Assembly: GCA_002104985.1 (NCBI GenBank)
Contig: MCGO01000006.1
Span: forward strand, 434,001 to 498,000
Direction: 5' to 3'
Source: Rhizoclosmatium globosum
Lineage: Eukaryota; Chytridiomycota; Chytridiomycetes; Chytridiales; Chytriomycetaceae
Length of the DNA stretch: 64,000 nt
Below the pieces are notes generated by a model. The model was given only the letters and a program-made list of their open reading frames with translations, had not been told where the DNA came from and did not search any database. Both the position numbers and the translations under genes were made by a program. Of this stretch, positions 16,381 through 28,227 are shown piece by piece; position 1 is the first letter of the stretch, and the number at the start of each line of letters is the position of its first letter.

Positions 16381-16959
16381 TTATGCTCTTGTGTTCATCT
16401 TACTTGCTCGCTCCTTCTCCTTCTCTTTCGCAATCAAATGTGCAACCTCAATTCTCAACCGAGCCTCTGTCTCCTTCACCCACGCGCTCCATACAGAATC
16501 CTTGCGAATCCGACTGTCCTTTTCACATTGCTTGCGATATTCTCGGAACCGTATTCCCTTCTCTTCCCCGAAACAAAGAGACACGTCACTTCCACAAAAT
16601 AACTCAGGGAACACGTAAGATTCAAAAGGTCCTTGCGCTGAAGTGGTTGGATACATTTTGTGAAACAGCTCGAGTTCCTTTTCAGCGACTTCCTTGTACC
16701 TTCTTTCCTGTTTCGCTGATTTGTGCGGCGGCGCGAGAGAGTCTAGTTCGGAAAGGATGTCGGAATCTCCGCAAACGAGCTTGTGGGATTTCCAGGCTGC
16801 GAATTGACAGGTCTGAGAGCAGTATTGGACTTTCATGCAGCGACCACACTTTGCGAGCGATGGATTTGCAATAAAACAGTTGCTACAGCAGTGAGAAGAA
16901 TCTAGAGAGGCCTCTGAAGTCTGCCTGCTCGTGGATGGGACGACTGGAGAAGTGTTCAT
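16381..16959 (-). CDS. MYND zinc-finger protein
   Basis: Single-exon frame of about 190 residues from MNTSPVVPSTSRQ. Near residues 25-65 is a MYND finger: CCSNCFIANPSLAKCGRC, then VQYCSQTCQ, then HKLVC, with all zinc-ligand Cys/His positions in place. MYND fingers bind proline-rich peptides in transcriptional regulators. The rest is a charged helical region (ERRYKEVAEKELELF and a long basic helix at the end) without a SET domain, so this is not an SMYD methyltransferase. It sits about 60 bases downstream of the APC5 stop on the same strand. Function otherwise unknown. Confidence 0.75.
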   Translation of the reverse strand: MNTSPVVPSTSRQTSEASLDSSHCCSNCFIANPSLAKCGRCMKVQYCSQTCQFAAWKSHKLVCGDSDILSELDSLAPPHKSAKQERRYKEVAEKELELFHKMYPTTSAQGPFESYVFPELFCGSDVSLCFGEEKGIRFREYRKQCEKDSRIRKDSVWSAWVKETEARLRIEVAHLIAKEKEKERASKMNTRA

Positions 16960-17022
16960 TTTTCCACAGCGTTCTATTGGACATTCAACCAAGCAATCTT
17001 TACAAGAAAAGACGTTGTTTAT

Positions 17023-19720
17023 TTACAGTTTTAGAATATTATCCATCTCACGGAATCGCTTTACTGCGCGCTCCCATTCGTCGCGATATTCCTGTCCACC
17101 GACGAAATCCAGAATCGTGCCTTTTTAAACACGACACGCTGCACGTCCCTCCAACTTTCCACAGACTCAAATGCTATTCCAAATATCAGATCACTATTGC
17201 ATATATGTAAGCTACCTTTACAAGATGCGTCAAATTGTTGAAGAACAGAAGCCACACTTCCTTGCGACTCGTCCTCTGTCAAAACACCCCACAGACACTC
17301 CGCATGCGTTTCTTGCAAAACGCCTCGCTCTGTAGCATCCTAAGATTTAATTTAGGGATATTTTTCGTGGTGGCGACATAACAGGAAAACGAACTTACAC
17401 CATTGATTAAAACAGATCCCTGCACTTTTTCCAACACCCGCAGAGCCATTTCGTTTTTCCTCACTTTTAGAAATAGCGAGACAGGCTTACATACGATTTT
17501 CGCGTTTGTTGATGTTGAGAAAAGGATTGGGACGTTGTCAATGCGATTTGAATGTGCGGCAACGCTGCTTTCGGAGAATCCAGTGACTGGAATCAGGTAC
17601 AAATAAGTTTAAGGTACGCACAATGTAAATATATACCAAGTGGCAATCTGCGAGGAAAAGTTGATACTGAATACAAAGCGGCTCTCGCTGAAGAGATTCT
17701 GCTGACTGAATAAGAGTATTGACCATTTGAATTGCCTTTGAATCTCGATATAAGATTTTGGTTACAAAACCAGAACCACTCACAGTGTTCGTTTCTCCAA
17801 ATTGTTTCAGCATTTGTGCTTCCAGGAACTTAGCTTCCAAATCGAACGTAATCGATACTCTGAAAAGCTCTTTACGATTCCTAACTTCCGTTCTACCTCT
17901 TCGAAATTGCGACCACGGTTGAGTGCAAGGCAAAACTCGATTTTCGAAGCTACATATTGCCATGGTCGAGAAAGAACAACGTTTGACTCGTTGGCAAGAT
18001 TTTTCGCACCTTCGAGTAGTATTTTCGAGGCTGGTATGTTTCCATTAAAGAATTCCTATTTGGAGTCAGTCTTCATTTGGCTGTAAGACGCTGCTGACCT
18101 TTTCTGCCTTCATTGCCAACCCCTCTACTAAGCCCTCCAAGCTCTCCACATCTTTGCTTCTAATGTCGTCAAGTCCTTCAACAAACCGCGAGTGCAAGTC
18201 GGCAACAGTGGACACCCCTGGAATGCGCGAGTCAGAACTGAGTATAAAACATCCTCAACGAATCATATTACCATACATATCCCAAACGCGAGCACTCAAG
18301 ACATCAACAGCGTTCCCAGTCCCGCTGCTCTCACCTACGTCTTCTCCTGCTGTAGGAATACCAACCATCCTAGCCCGTTTCAGCGATTCAAACACAGCTC
18401 CCGGAGAATTCTTATCCTGTCGCGATATAAGTGTTTCTGTGAGTCCCAGTTCAGCCTCTTGTTGCACGCCAGGCATTTTGTGTAGAGCTGCACTTTTTAC
18501 AAGAGAATCCAGAAGGCTCACGGAAGCGTCTGTTGATTCCTTGGGAGATGGGTTCAAGAGTGTCAATTTATGCATCAAGCTGGTTTGGTGTTGAGTTGGT
18601 TTTGATATTGGATGAGAATGTATACCTGAGACAATGATTCAGACATTCCTGATCTTTTGCAAGTCGCGCAGCTGACATAGATTCTTGGAGCATCGCACTT
18701 GCTTGGTTGAGATTTCCAAAGTGGACGTGAAGGTGGGCAAGGTGGAGAGGTGCATATTGCCGCATACTCCTGAAGGCACAGATAATGCTTAAAAGAAGTG
18801 TCTTAAATACCAAACATCAGTTACTTTTTGCTATGGACGGCACTATAATCAAAAAACTGATGCAGTTTGTGGAGCGCCGTGTCAAAGTCTCCAGTTCGCA
18901 GTGCCAATTGATACCTAATAGCTTCATAAGGTAAGAAGTACAATTAGATAGAGTCTACTTAACTGCACGTAATATCCTTTCACGCTCTCTGGGATATCAT
19001 TCAAGATTCCTTCCACTGACTTCAGCACAGTCTCTCCATTCACATTCACTCCATCTTTCATCATTAATTGATTATTTAAGTAGGAATCGGCTTCCAGTAT
19101 TGTATTTGTGGCCTCGAGAGTGGTATTGGGATTGGGAGACAGAAGTGTCTGTTTCCATTCAACGACTGAATCGAAAAACCGCGAGATTTCCACGAAATTA
19201 AACGTGTTATAGTCTAGTACAAGCCGTCGGATGAAGATGCCGAATTCGCTAGTTCGTTTCTTTATCCTTGTCAGTCAAACCTTCACGCTACTTCTTCACA
19301 GCTCACCAGCATCAAGGCGCCTTCCAGACTCGAGTCTTGCCCATTCATTCCATTATCAATAAGTGCCTCCGCTTCATCAAATGCTTTGTCAAGGTGTGTA
19401 ATAGATTCGAGTTCTTGGAGTTTGCCAAACAGTTTGGACGACAACGAGACGTCTGGGAAGTCAACAAGGATTTCCGATAGCTTTTCATTAAGCACAATTG
19501 GCGATGCCGGTGGACTCTAGGTCAAAGGTTGACGTTGCATCAAAGCGAAGCAAACCAATACCTTCACAACTGACAAGAGAAGACGGAGGGTTTGAGATTT
19601 GGCCGATGTATTCCTCCATTTTGGCGTGTATCTTTGACTGCTTTCGAGGCAGAATTCCGTCAGAATCAGGAGGATGCAGAACGTCGTTGGTGAGAGAATG
19701 TGGGTGGTTGACGTTGGCAT
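17023..19720 (-). CDS. APC5: Anaphase-promoting complex subunit 5 (TPR protein)
   Basis: About ten short exons from ATG 19718-19720 (HILSPTTFCILLILTEFC) to the stop at 17023-17025. The diagnostic exon contains MRQYAPLHLAHLHVHFGNLNQ followed by AMLQESMSAARLAKDQECLNHCL, the APC5 signature TPR. Later exons have the ADCHL-x-LDSPKAALPHIQIAL and ERGVLQETHAECLWGVL repeats. APC5 is a scaffold TPR subunit of the anaphase-promoting ubiquitin ligase, bridging the platform and the TPR lobe. The last exon needs one missing base near 17114 so that FKKAR joins ILDFVGGQEYRDEW, ending in a charged helix. Several exon borders were placed by frame and GT-AG rules only. Confidence 0.82.
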
Positions 19721-19772
19721 AATGCTTCCTTGGACAATAATAATATAGAGTTTTCAGTTTATTGTATCAGTA

Positions 19773-21305
19773 TTACTTTCTCTCAAATAGTGCTACAAAG
19801 AAACCGATGCAGTTATCTTCCTCAGGGAGAGTACGAATGACTTCTTCAAATCCATCGACACCTCTGCGTTTCCATTCAGGAAAGACGTTTTTCACAAGTT
19901 TGAAGTCGGATTGCAAAGCCAGGACTCGTTCAACGACACCTTCATTTTCTTCACGATGTTTCGAGCAAGTGGAATATGCAACTACAAATACATCAGAAAA
20001 GAGAGACTAGTCAAGTAATTTTCATTTACCTTTCTTGACTTTCTTGAATTTGAAAGCGTGCATCAGCACTTCCACTTGGAAGTCTGCCAGAGCCTTAATA
20101 CGAGCCTCGCCACTCACGATGCCACCATTTTCATCCAGCTCTTCTTCTTCTGCGGTGGCCGTGTCGGACTGAATGAGAAGGTGGTCTAATCGCCTGGTGA
20201 TTCCAGATCCAGAACACGAAGGATCGAGCAAAATATATTCAACGCCAGCATACATTTTATCATTAGGGTCTACATCTAGGAAACTCATCCGCTTTGGGGT
20301 GATGTCTGAGTCGAATCAGTTGATGTTTCTAATTCAAGGTACAACTTACTTTTACAGCCAGAACGACCTGTTAACTTGATTAACGTTTGAAGACGAGCTG
20401 AATCTTTGTCAAAGGCATGAATTGTTCCAGTATTATTCATGATCATCGACAACTGAGAGGTTTTGTTTCCTGGTGCAGCACATCCATCAATCACTGTTGC
20501 ATTCTTTGGAGGGTTGAGAATAAACGCAGCTTGATCGAAATATTAGAACAACTATGTTATTGCTTTAAAGCACGTACGAAAGCAACTGGCCTTGTCTTGA
20601 AGGATGATATGGCCTTTTAACAAGAGTTCGTGATTATGAAAATCCGAATTGGGTGGCAATACGAGAAGACTTGGTATATGGGGATCTTTCACCATCGTCT
20701 TCGGCCTTCAGTTAAATCATAATCAGCAGTCAGTTTTTTAGGTCGCGTCAATGAACTAACTTCAATTTAGACAGGTCCATGCCATCTTCGTATTCAATAA
20801 GTTCATATCCATTCTTGGCGAGATCTTTCAAACACTGATCCATGGTCGTCACGAGTGTGTTTACTCTTGCAAATCGAGGAAGGACAACAGCATTTCGAAT
20901 ATGTTCGGGAATCAAATCTTCGTTTTTCACTGCCCGCCTTTTAATCTTCAGTTTGGCTAGTTCCGCTGTGAGTCGCGTCTTGTGCGGGATGACAAGGTTT
21001 CGGAGTTGGGACGGCGCTGATTTGAAGCCCTTTCCAAACAGAAGTTCATAGATGAGGACTAGATAGATCGACGATTTCTTTCCCTTTAAAGCAGAAGGGT
21101 TGATTCCAGAGTTGGCTATGATTGTCGAAACTGGTTCTTTGTACTTCAGGACTTGACAGACGATTGCGAACACGGCCTTTCGCTCTTTATCCGTTGCGGC
21201 TTGACACACTCCTTCGACAATTCGACGGATCGAGAGATTCTTTTGGTTTGAGAGGCACTGCTCCACGACTCGAGCTGCTGTGGCGTGAAGTTGTAGGGTG
21301 GACAT
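19773..21305 (-). CDS. NSUN5: 25S/28S rRNA (cytosine-5) methyltransferase NSUN5
   Basis: Start 21303-21305, stop 19773-19775, five or six exons. Exon 1 holds the N-terminal region with YLVLIYELLFGKGFK and AELAKLKIKRR. Later exons hold DPHIPSLLVLPPNSDFH, the SAM-binding motif VIDGCAAPGNKTSQLS, AFDKDSARLQTL, YILLDPSCSGSG (motif VI Cys) and AYSTCSKHREENE (motif IV Cys nucleophile), then GFFVALFERK. These are all RsmB/NSUN motifs in NSUN5 order. NSUN5/Rcm1 methylates one cytosine in large-subunit rRNA in the nucleolus (yeast C2278). A DNA transposon starts 12 bases upstream of the start codon, so the promoter or 5' UTR of this gene must lie in or beyond that element. Confidence 0.93.
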
Positions 21306-21314
21306 GTTGTTAAC

Positions 21315-21333
21315 TAAGGCCCCGTTCAGCGAG
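21315..21333. repeat. Left TAA duplication and terminal inverted repeat
   Basis: TAA followed by GGCCCCGTTCAGCGAG. It is the inverse of the right end at 22951-22969. Confidence 0.85.
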
Positions 21334-22966
21334 AAAAAATTGCTATTTGTTTGGTGGTGATTTATGTGAATTTATCGAAATTTATGGACTGGCTATTTAT
21401 CAATAAACTGTTTATTAGAAATAAACTGAAATAGCTGTTTATGTCAAATAAACTATTTATCAATAAATCGTTTTTTTCACAAATTCCATAAACAGTTTAT
21501 GACAATCCATAAATAGCCATAAATTCCATAAATTCCATAAGTAGCTCTGGACCTGCTTTTGGCCCTGTTTATTACCATTTTCAACCAATTCCACCAATTC
21601 CACCAACAATGCAAAGATGATGTAATACACAGTCTTTTATTTGAACACACCAATCTCGTAATACATATTAACAGAGAAGTGCTGATGATGATCACGACTA
21701 CTGTAACTTCAATCGCCAAAATCTGCAATCATCGTTCGATACACTACTCACTTATAATAACACAATGTCAATTGAAAGCAGCAAGGCATTAGAGCGATCC
21801 CAAGTTTGAATCAAGCGTATACATTCAGAGACAGAGCGTCAACCACTGACACAAAACAGACGGTGACAAATAACGAACACAAGAGGGCAACGGGAGAAGA
21901 ACGGAGAGGAATCAACAACATACCTAGATGCAGAAAGGTAAATGGGATGCTGACAGGATTGACGAGGGCCATTGTGTATGCGAGAGGGAGGGAGAGGAGT
22001 TGGAAAGGAGGGTTGGGAACTTGAAGAAAAAAGAAGAAGTGGTGAGGGCTCTGATTGAATTCAAATTGGAAAATTTTTCTTACACAGCCACACTGCCACC
22101 TTCCACTCCCCCCATCTTTTTCTTCTTCAACACAAGTTTCTGGCCTGCGCATACGTACAATCGTCGCCTTTGATGTCTTCACTCTCATTGTTGAACACAT
22201 CAACGGCAGACGTGATCCTTCCCCCTACTCCTTTATTTCTCATGCTGGAAGCCATTGCCCCGTTTCTCCGTACTCTTCTCTTTGTTTCCACTCCTTACCT
22301 CCATATTGCGTCAACGTCCTCAAAGTTTAGGGAAGTAGATTGATCCTTGTTTTACGTTTTGGCATTGAGTGTTTTATTTTACTAATGGGTAATGGAGTAT
22401 AGGAATGTTGTTCCTGTTACTTGTTGCGTAGCCTCCAGACAAAGCAGTGCGTGTGTTGATTCGGTGACGTTGGAGTAGAGGGAATCGAGGCGGTTGTTGC
22501 AAGTGAGGCGTTCAATGTAGAGCTCAGGAAGGAGAACTGCGCCGCCGTGGACGTCTTCGCGGCGGCTGTCGATGAGGGCAATAGGGTTGAGCCCATGTTG
22601 GAGGAATAGCAACGATGAGTAACGACCATTATGACTCAGACCCACCTCTGAAATGTTATTCTTGACTGACAAGCCTGGAAACATCGAGATTCTACGTTCC
22701 ATGTTTATGGGTCATCTTGAAATGGCGAGTATTTTGGATTCATGAGGCCTTGTTTGAATGTCAATAAACCAATTTAAATCAATGTAACGCTATTTTCGAA
22801 TTTATCGCTGTTTATGGCTATTTATGGCCGGAATTTATCAATAAACAGCTCTGAGCTATTTATCAATAAACAGGGAAAGCGAATTTATTGATAAATAGGC
22901 CTTTCAGGAAATAAACAATTTATCGATAAATAGGCCAAAAACGGTTTTTGCTCGCTGAACGGGGCC
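21318..22966. mobile_element. PIF/Harbinger-like non-autonomous DNA transposon
   Basis: The ends are inverted copies of GGCCCCGTTCAGCGAG (21318-21333 and 22951-22966), flanked by a 3-bp direct repeat TAA (21315-21317 and 22967-22969), which fits the TWA target preference of PIF/Harbinger elements. Both subterminal zones are packed with short copies of TTTATCAATAAA and its inverse TTTATTGATAAA (about 21390-21480 and 22840-22940), plausible transposase-binding sites. No transposase-like protein is seen in the 1,649 bp. A 106-residue minus-strand frame (22382-22702) and a short one starting MALVNPVSIPFTFLHL near 21975 are unassigned and may be captured host sequence. Confidence 0.8.
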
Positions 22967-22969
22967 TAA
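22951..22969. repeat. Right terminal inverted repeat and TAA duplication
   Basis: CTCGCTGAACGGGGCC followed by TAA, the exact inverse of the left end. Confidence 0.85.
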
Positions 22970-23715
22970 GTCGTGTTGAAAAAAGAAAGAGAGAAACAGA
23001 ACTCAGAATCTGACGCCTCGAGAAAATGAAACAATCTGTAGTATTTTTATTTACAATTGTATTGTTATCCATGAAAATGATGAGAAAGTGTTGGCAGTGG
23101 AGACTTCATTATCAAGTGCAATGAGGGGAGACTCCAGGTTTTTTCTTGCTGCGGGAACAGCCCAGATTCAGAGTGCATTTGGATTAGTCCTTTTTACTGT
23201 GTATGTGTCTGATACTTGTGAATAACAATCATAAAAGTGGGTGATGGGATTTCAAAAGGCTGAATGCTTGCCGGAGTAAGTTTCAGCATTATTTTCAGTG
23301 AACCTTCTTAAAGGTGCGTGTTGTATAGTGTAATCTGGCCTCTGATTGAAGCAGGTGGATATAGTCAAGGAATTGATGTGGTTAGAAGATGAAACAGTGG
23401 TGATACCTCCATGCAAACAGAGAGTGCATCCTCGAGAGATGATGGAGTACAATTGTGAATAGGTATGCTAGAGGTTATTTCATTTTCTGAATGTAATTTA
23501 ACAGACCCAATAACAAAAAAACGAATCATCAGGATTCCTCTGATATACTTTTTGCATCTGCTCGTATTGTCATGAAGTAGATTGCAAGTGTAATGACACT
23601 GGGCTTTGGTTTCAACAGTTTCAAAGCAAAGAGAGGGTCCTTGGGATTTCAGAAGGCTCAATGCTTGCCAGAGTTGGTTTTACGGACATTAACTAAGCAC
23701 CCTCTTCCGCAGTTG
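22970..23715. other. Intergenic region with a truncated copy of the tRNA-Gln 5' flank
   Basis: No exon seen. Bases about 23246-23324 resemble 23642-23730 (the tRNA-Gln upstream flank plus its first bases): both start GGGATTTCA-AAGGCT-AATGCTTGCC and both reach GTTGTATAGTGTA, but the first copy then loses the tRNA body. It reads as a partial duplication. Confidence 0.55.
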
Positions 23716-23786
23716 TGTTGTATAGTGTAGTGGTGATCACCCGGGTTTCTGATACCCGTAACCCCGGTTCGAATCCGGGTACGACC
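23716..23786 (+). tRNA. tRNA-Gln, anticodon CTG
   Basis: A cloverleaf folds over 71 bases. Acceptor stem pairs 23716-23722 with 23780-23786 (six pairs including wobble; the first position is a T-C mismatch). Anticodon stem CGGGT/ACCCG closes the loop TTCTGAT, giving anticodon CTG. T arm CCCGG-TTCGAAT-CCGGG is perfect. A box TAGTGTAGTGGT and B box GGTTCGAATCC are present, and TTTT follows at 23790-23793 as a Pol III stop. No intron. The mismatched first pair is the only weak point. Confidence 0.9.
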
Positions 23787-24099
23787 TACTTTTACTCTCA
23801 TTACCATGTTCTTTTTCTGTAAACCATGCATGTTAATGATAAAAGCTGTCCATTCATGCTTAAAAGATACTCGCAGAAACAGGTTGTTTTAAAAAATTGC
23901 GCAGATTGGGTTAATACTATTTCATTGTAGTAAGGTATGCGAATGACCCACCAGTGAGGATTCAAGAATCAAATGAAGATGAAGCCGTTATCTTATGAGC
24001 GCACCCAGTAAGAGTTAAAGCAACCCGGAAGAGAAACTCCCTACACACCCTTCACTTGGTCTCCTGCCTGTGTCGATATGCCCTACTTTGACAAAATAG

Positions 24100-24182
24100 C
24101 GAGAGCAGCAGGGTTTGAACCTGCGCATGCAGAGCATACTGGATTTCAAGTCCAGCTCCTTAGACCACTCGGACATACTCCC
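24100..24182 (-). tRNA. tRNA-Ser, anticodon TGA
   Basis: On the minus strand the acceptor GGGAGTA pairs with TGCTCTC (two wobbles). The anticodon arm CTGGA-CTTGAAA-TCCAG gives anticodon TGA. There is a long variable arm typical of tRNA-Ser, and a perfect T arm GCAGG-TTCAAAC-CCTGC. The discriminator is G, and a TTTT Pol III stop lies four bases beyond. It lies opposite in orientation to tRNA-Gln about 310 bases away. Confidence 0.93.
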
Positions 24183-24564
24183 TTATCTACCTTTCACTCA
24201 CTACACTATATACTGTAAAACTAGTGCAGTTTTTAACAGTCCAAAGTAATATCCAAATTGAGAATGACCTCAAATTGTAAGCCAAAAAACTCATAGTTGA
24301 AGGCATCCTGGCCCTAAGAATCAAGTAAGACACAGGGACAAGAATCCAGCCCACACTTAAAGTAAGAGCTCGATACAACATTTGAAGATATGTAGAAGCG
24401 ACTTTTTCGGTCAAGGCGATTTTATTGGCAAACTACGCACAAATGAGGATAAATGCAATTTGTTTCATATCGAATATGTCACGAATTATTCGGTGATTGC
24501 TGTTTGTTCAGCTTTGTGTTTGAGGCTGAGAAGTTGAGCTGGCATATTAAGGGATTAGAAACTG
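24183..24564. other. Intergenic stretch, nothing recognised
   Basis: Short frames on both strands lack splice context or similarity. Includes the 5' flank of tRNA-Ser and the 3' flank of the calponin-homology gene. Confidence 0.4.
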
Positions 24565-25753
24565 TTAAGACAGATACGTTGAATCGATGTGCTCACAAAA
24601 CACATAGCCATATCGCTTCTCGTCAATCAAGTCTTCGTACTCGAAAGATTGAGAGACTCCAGCTGCTGTACAAGCCTTGAAGTAGTTTCCCAGGTTTTCC
24701 TATGTTCTCTTTCTGTTATTTTGACCACGAGCATCAAGCAATAGGAAAAAGATTCACCTTGTGCACAAAGAGAAACTTTCCAGGTTTGGACTTGGCAGCG
24801 TGAGAAGGGAAGACAGTGGACAGAGTCTAACCGAAGCAGAAGAATATGTTTAAATCCTCAATCCAAAATAGCACAAATATTCTTACCTGCACAACAGAGT
24901 TCCGTCCTTCAACAGCTCCCCACAAAATATTTCATTGGTCGCATTCTTGACGTTCTCGTCTCCCAATGTTGTCCCAACCCATTCCTTCACCTCATCCGCC
25001 TTCCCAAGAGCTTCAGCAGCTTCCGCTTCAGATGGTCCTCCAACAGAAGAATTCGTGACACTGCTTCTCGATTTTAAGAGGACGTTTGGGGATGCACCGC
25101 CAGCGAATGGGTTGAATCCGGCACCTCCAAAAGCAGATACACCTCCCATCGTTGCGATTTTCTTTTGTATGGTTTGCTGTGGAGTCGTTGGTTCTTCGTT
25201 CTCAGCCCCATCGTGAGGTTCTGGAGTCGTTGCATCACGATTCTTTTGTATTGCATCATGATCGATTAATACAGGAAATACAGCGATTATTAAGACGGAA
25301 ACAAACCGCATTCGGGGCTTCTTCGTTCTCCTGATCGGCATGGTCTTCAGTGGAAGCAGCCTTTGCCCTCCTCGGCCCAGCACGAGCCTTTGTCGCCTGA
25401 CCCATTTAAACACAGTCAATATCGAACAGGCAGCGTTACACCAAATCAAACAAACGCACGTGGACGAGACGCGGGGCAGCGGCGGCCTCGTTTGCGCGTT
25501 CGGCGAGGGCCAACTTTGCCTCGAGCGACGCAACTTTCTGAGTCAGCGCCGCAACTTGTGCCCGCAAATCTGCAATCAGCGCCGCCGAATCCGACGACTC
25601 GTTTGATTCGGCTTGAGCGACGGACTCGGTGGCCGCGATGGCTTCTTCGGCTTTGTCGTCCTCGAGAATGACAACTTCAGTAGTGACAACTGTTTCTACG
25701 ACAACGGTGTCGGCGGTAGAGTCAAGCGGTGTTGTGCTTTCTGGTTCGCTCAT
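24565..25753 (-). CDS. Single calponin-homology domain protein with coiled coil
   Basis: Start 25751-25753. The N-terminal exon is Glu/Ala-rich and forms a coiled coil (LIADLRAQVAALTQKVASLE). Middle exons are low-complexity (GGVSAFGGAGFNPFAGG). The C-terminal half is a CH domain split over three exons: EVKEWVGTTLGDEN, IFCGELLKDGTLLCR, then ENLGNYFKACTAAGVSQSFE. CH domains of this single type bind actin filaments or microtubule-associated partners (transgelin/calponin-like, or EB-like). Absence of a second CH domain or calponin repeats leaves the cytoskeletal partner open. The stop is at 24565-24567. Confidence 0.78.
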
Positions 25754-25861
25754 CTTTTTGTGAGCCAAGCCATTCTCAAAACAAGTTGAACAAATAACAG
25801 TTTATTGGAAACGTAAAAGAACCATGTATAGAACAATGAGAGGAAAAAGAAGTCCATCAGT

Positions 25862-28227
25862 TTACTTGTGGAGACCGCTCTTCTTGACCTTTTGCACCAA
25901 GATCGTAATGATGGAAGGATCAGCCAAAGTACTCACGTCTCCCAACTTGTTTCTAATCGCCTCGTCATCCTCAACATCCTCCAAAGTAACCTCTCCTCCA
26001 GCACACTTTCTCAAGATACGTCTCATAATCTTTCCGGAACGAGTCTTTGGCAAGTCTGGGACAATAATGATTGCCTTGGGAGCAGCGAATGGACCAATTT
26101 GGGTACGAACGTGGGTACGCAAAGCGTTGGCAACAGAGGACTCGTCAGCGTGGTGAGACTTCAAGGTACAGAAGACAACAACAGCCTGTCCAGTAAGGTC
26201 ATCGTGAATACCAACGGCAGCAGACTCGGCACAAGTTGGGTGTGTGATCAACGCAGACTCAATCTCGGCGGTAGACATACGGTGTCCAGAAACGTTGATG
26301 ACATCGTCAACACGTCCCTTAATCCAGTAGTATCCGTCAGTGTCACGAGCAACACCGTCTCCGGTAAAGTAGAAGCCCTTGTAAGGTCTCATGTATGTGT
26401 CAAGGTAACGGTTGTGGTCACCAAAGACGGTACGTGCAATGGAAGGGGTTGGCTGACGGAGAGCAAGAACTCCAGTGATCTCCTCAGATCCATCCCATGG
26501 AATCTCCTTTCCAGTGGTGGCATCCAACACAGCCAAGTCAACTCCAAAGAATGGAAGAGTAGCGGCTCCTGGCTTGGTGGCAATGGCTCCTGGAAGTGGG
26601 GTGACAATGATGGAACCAGTCTCAGTTTGCCAGTAAGTGTCAACAACAGCGCATCGGCCACGTCCAACAACAGTGTTGTACCAGTCCCAAGCTTCTGGGT
26701 TGATTGGCTCACCGACAGATCCAAGGACACGGAGGGACTTCAAGGAGTATGGCTTGACAAAATCGTCTCCAAGACGACGGAGGGCTCGGATGGCAGTTGG
26801 GGCAGTGTAGAACTGAGTGATTTTGTGGGTGTCAACAGTTTGCCAGAAACGAGAAGCATCTGGGTAAGTTGGGGTGGATTCGAAGAGAACAGTGGTGACT
26901 CCGTTCGCAAGTGGACCGTAGACGATGTAAGTGTGTCCAGTAATCCACCAACGTCAGCCATGCATCCGTAGACATCTCCTGGGTGAAGGTCAAAGATGTA
27001 CTTGCTGGTGGCAATGGCTCCGAGCAAGTATCCTCCAGTGGTGTGAACAACACCCTTTGGCTTTCCGGTACTGAATGCAAAAGGAGAATCAGCTTTCCTT
27101 CAATCTAGTATTCAAATAACAAACCTTCCGGAAGTGTAAAGCATAAACAATGGGTCTTCGGCGTTCATTGGCTCAGCTGGGCAGAATGGACGCTGAGAGT
27201 TGCATTCCTCGTGCCACCAAACATCTCTTGGGGCAGAGAAAGGAACCTTCTCGTCTCCAGTTCTCTGGAAGACAATAACCTTTTCCACACATGGGGACTG
27301 AGCGAGAGCGTCGTCGGCAATCTTCTTCAAGTGAACCACCTTTCCTCCACGGAGACCCTGATCAGCGGTAATGAGAACCTTGCAGTTGGCATCAACCATA
27401 CGGTCTCGCAAAGCATCGGCGGAGAATCCAGCGAAAACGACACTGTTACAGAACGAAAAATTTAGAGATAGAGCCCTTCATTTGGAGAACTTGATGACAC
27501 CCTCTTACCTGTGAACGGCTCCGATTCTGGCACAAGCCAACATGGCGTAGGCAGCTTCAGGAACCATTGGCATGTAAATAGCAACAGGGTCACCTTCCCA
27601 ACCAGAGTTAGAATCTCATGACCAATAAAAACCCAAAGCCACTCACCCTTCTTGACTCCGTACTTCTTCAACACGTTAGCAATACGGCAGACCTCACGCA
27701 ACAAAGTTCCGTAAGTGATCTTTTCGTGGTTTCCAGGCTCATCAGCCTCGAAGATCAAGGCAACGCGGCTAGGGTCCTTGGCGGCGTGACGGTCGATACA
27801 GTTGTAAGCAACGTTCAAGGAACCAGATGGGAACCAGGCAATGTCACCCTCAGCGAATCCTCTGTTGATGGGATTGATAAGTGGTCAGATTTCGAGTCTT
27901 CTTGGCTCACTGTGAAACTCACCCCTGAGTGACGTTGTCGTCCTTGAAAGGAACGATCCAGTCAATGTGGGTCTTGGCCATCTACGAGAATCAGGTGTTA
28001 GCAGGTTCCATTGAGGGACAGGGGAGCAGGGTGGCTCATTCAAAGAAGGGTAGATAAGGCGAGTTTGAGGGGACAAAACGTACGTGGCGCCAGAAGCCGA
28101 CTGGATTCGTGATTGACTCGGCGTGCATCTGTTTGTACTGCTCAAGCGACGAGACGTGTGGGGTTGGGCATTCGTCTTTGTCGAAGAGACGGGCTGGTGG
28201 TTGGTGCGCCTCGATTGGGACAGTCAT
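25862..28227 (-). CDS. ACS: Acetyl-CoA synthetase (AMP-forming)
   Basis: About six exons from [15 protein letters not shown] to the end [11 protein letters not shown]. Family landmarks occur in order: [38 protein letters not shown], the AMP-binding P-loop region LFMLYTSG followed by [72 protein letters not shown], and [15 protein letters not shown] with the catalytic/acetylated Lys. It converts acetate, ATP and CoA to acetyl-CoA, AMP and PPi in the cytosol or nucleus. No frame breaks were seen, and codon use looks strongly biased (many C/G-ending codons), consistent with high expression. Introns fall at GT-AG sites, one inside the P-loop region. Confidence 0.97.

Noticed and set aside
22382..22702. 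A real gene inside the Harbinger-like element
   Set aside because: A 106-residue frame without recognisable motif or splice context. Kept only as a note in the element entry.
24100..24182. tRNA-Leu instead of tRNA-Ser (both have long variable arms)
   Set aside because: The anticodon loop CTTGAAA gives TGA (Ser), and the discriminator and variable arm fit Ser.
25868..26971. A 367-residue plus-strand frame opposite acetyl-CoA synthetase
   Set aside because: It mirrors a strongly codon-biased gene, which lowers antisense stop frequency, and has no protein-like motifs.
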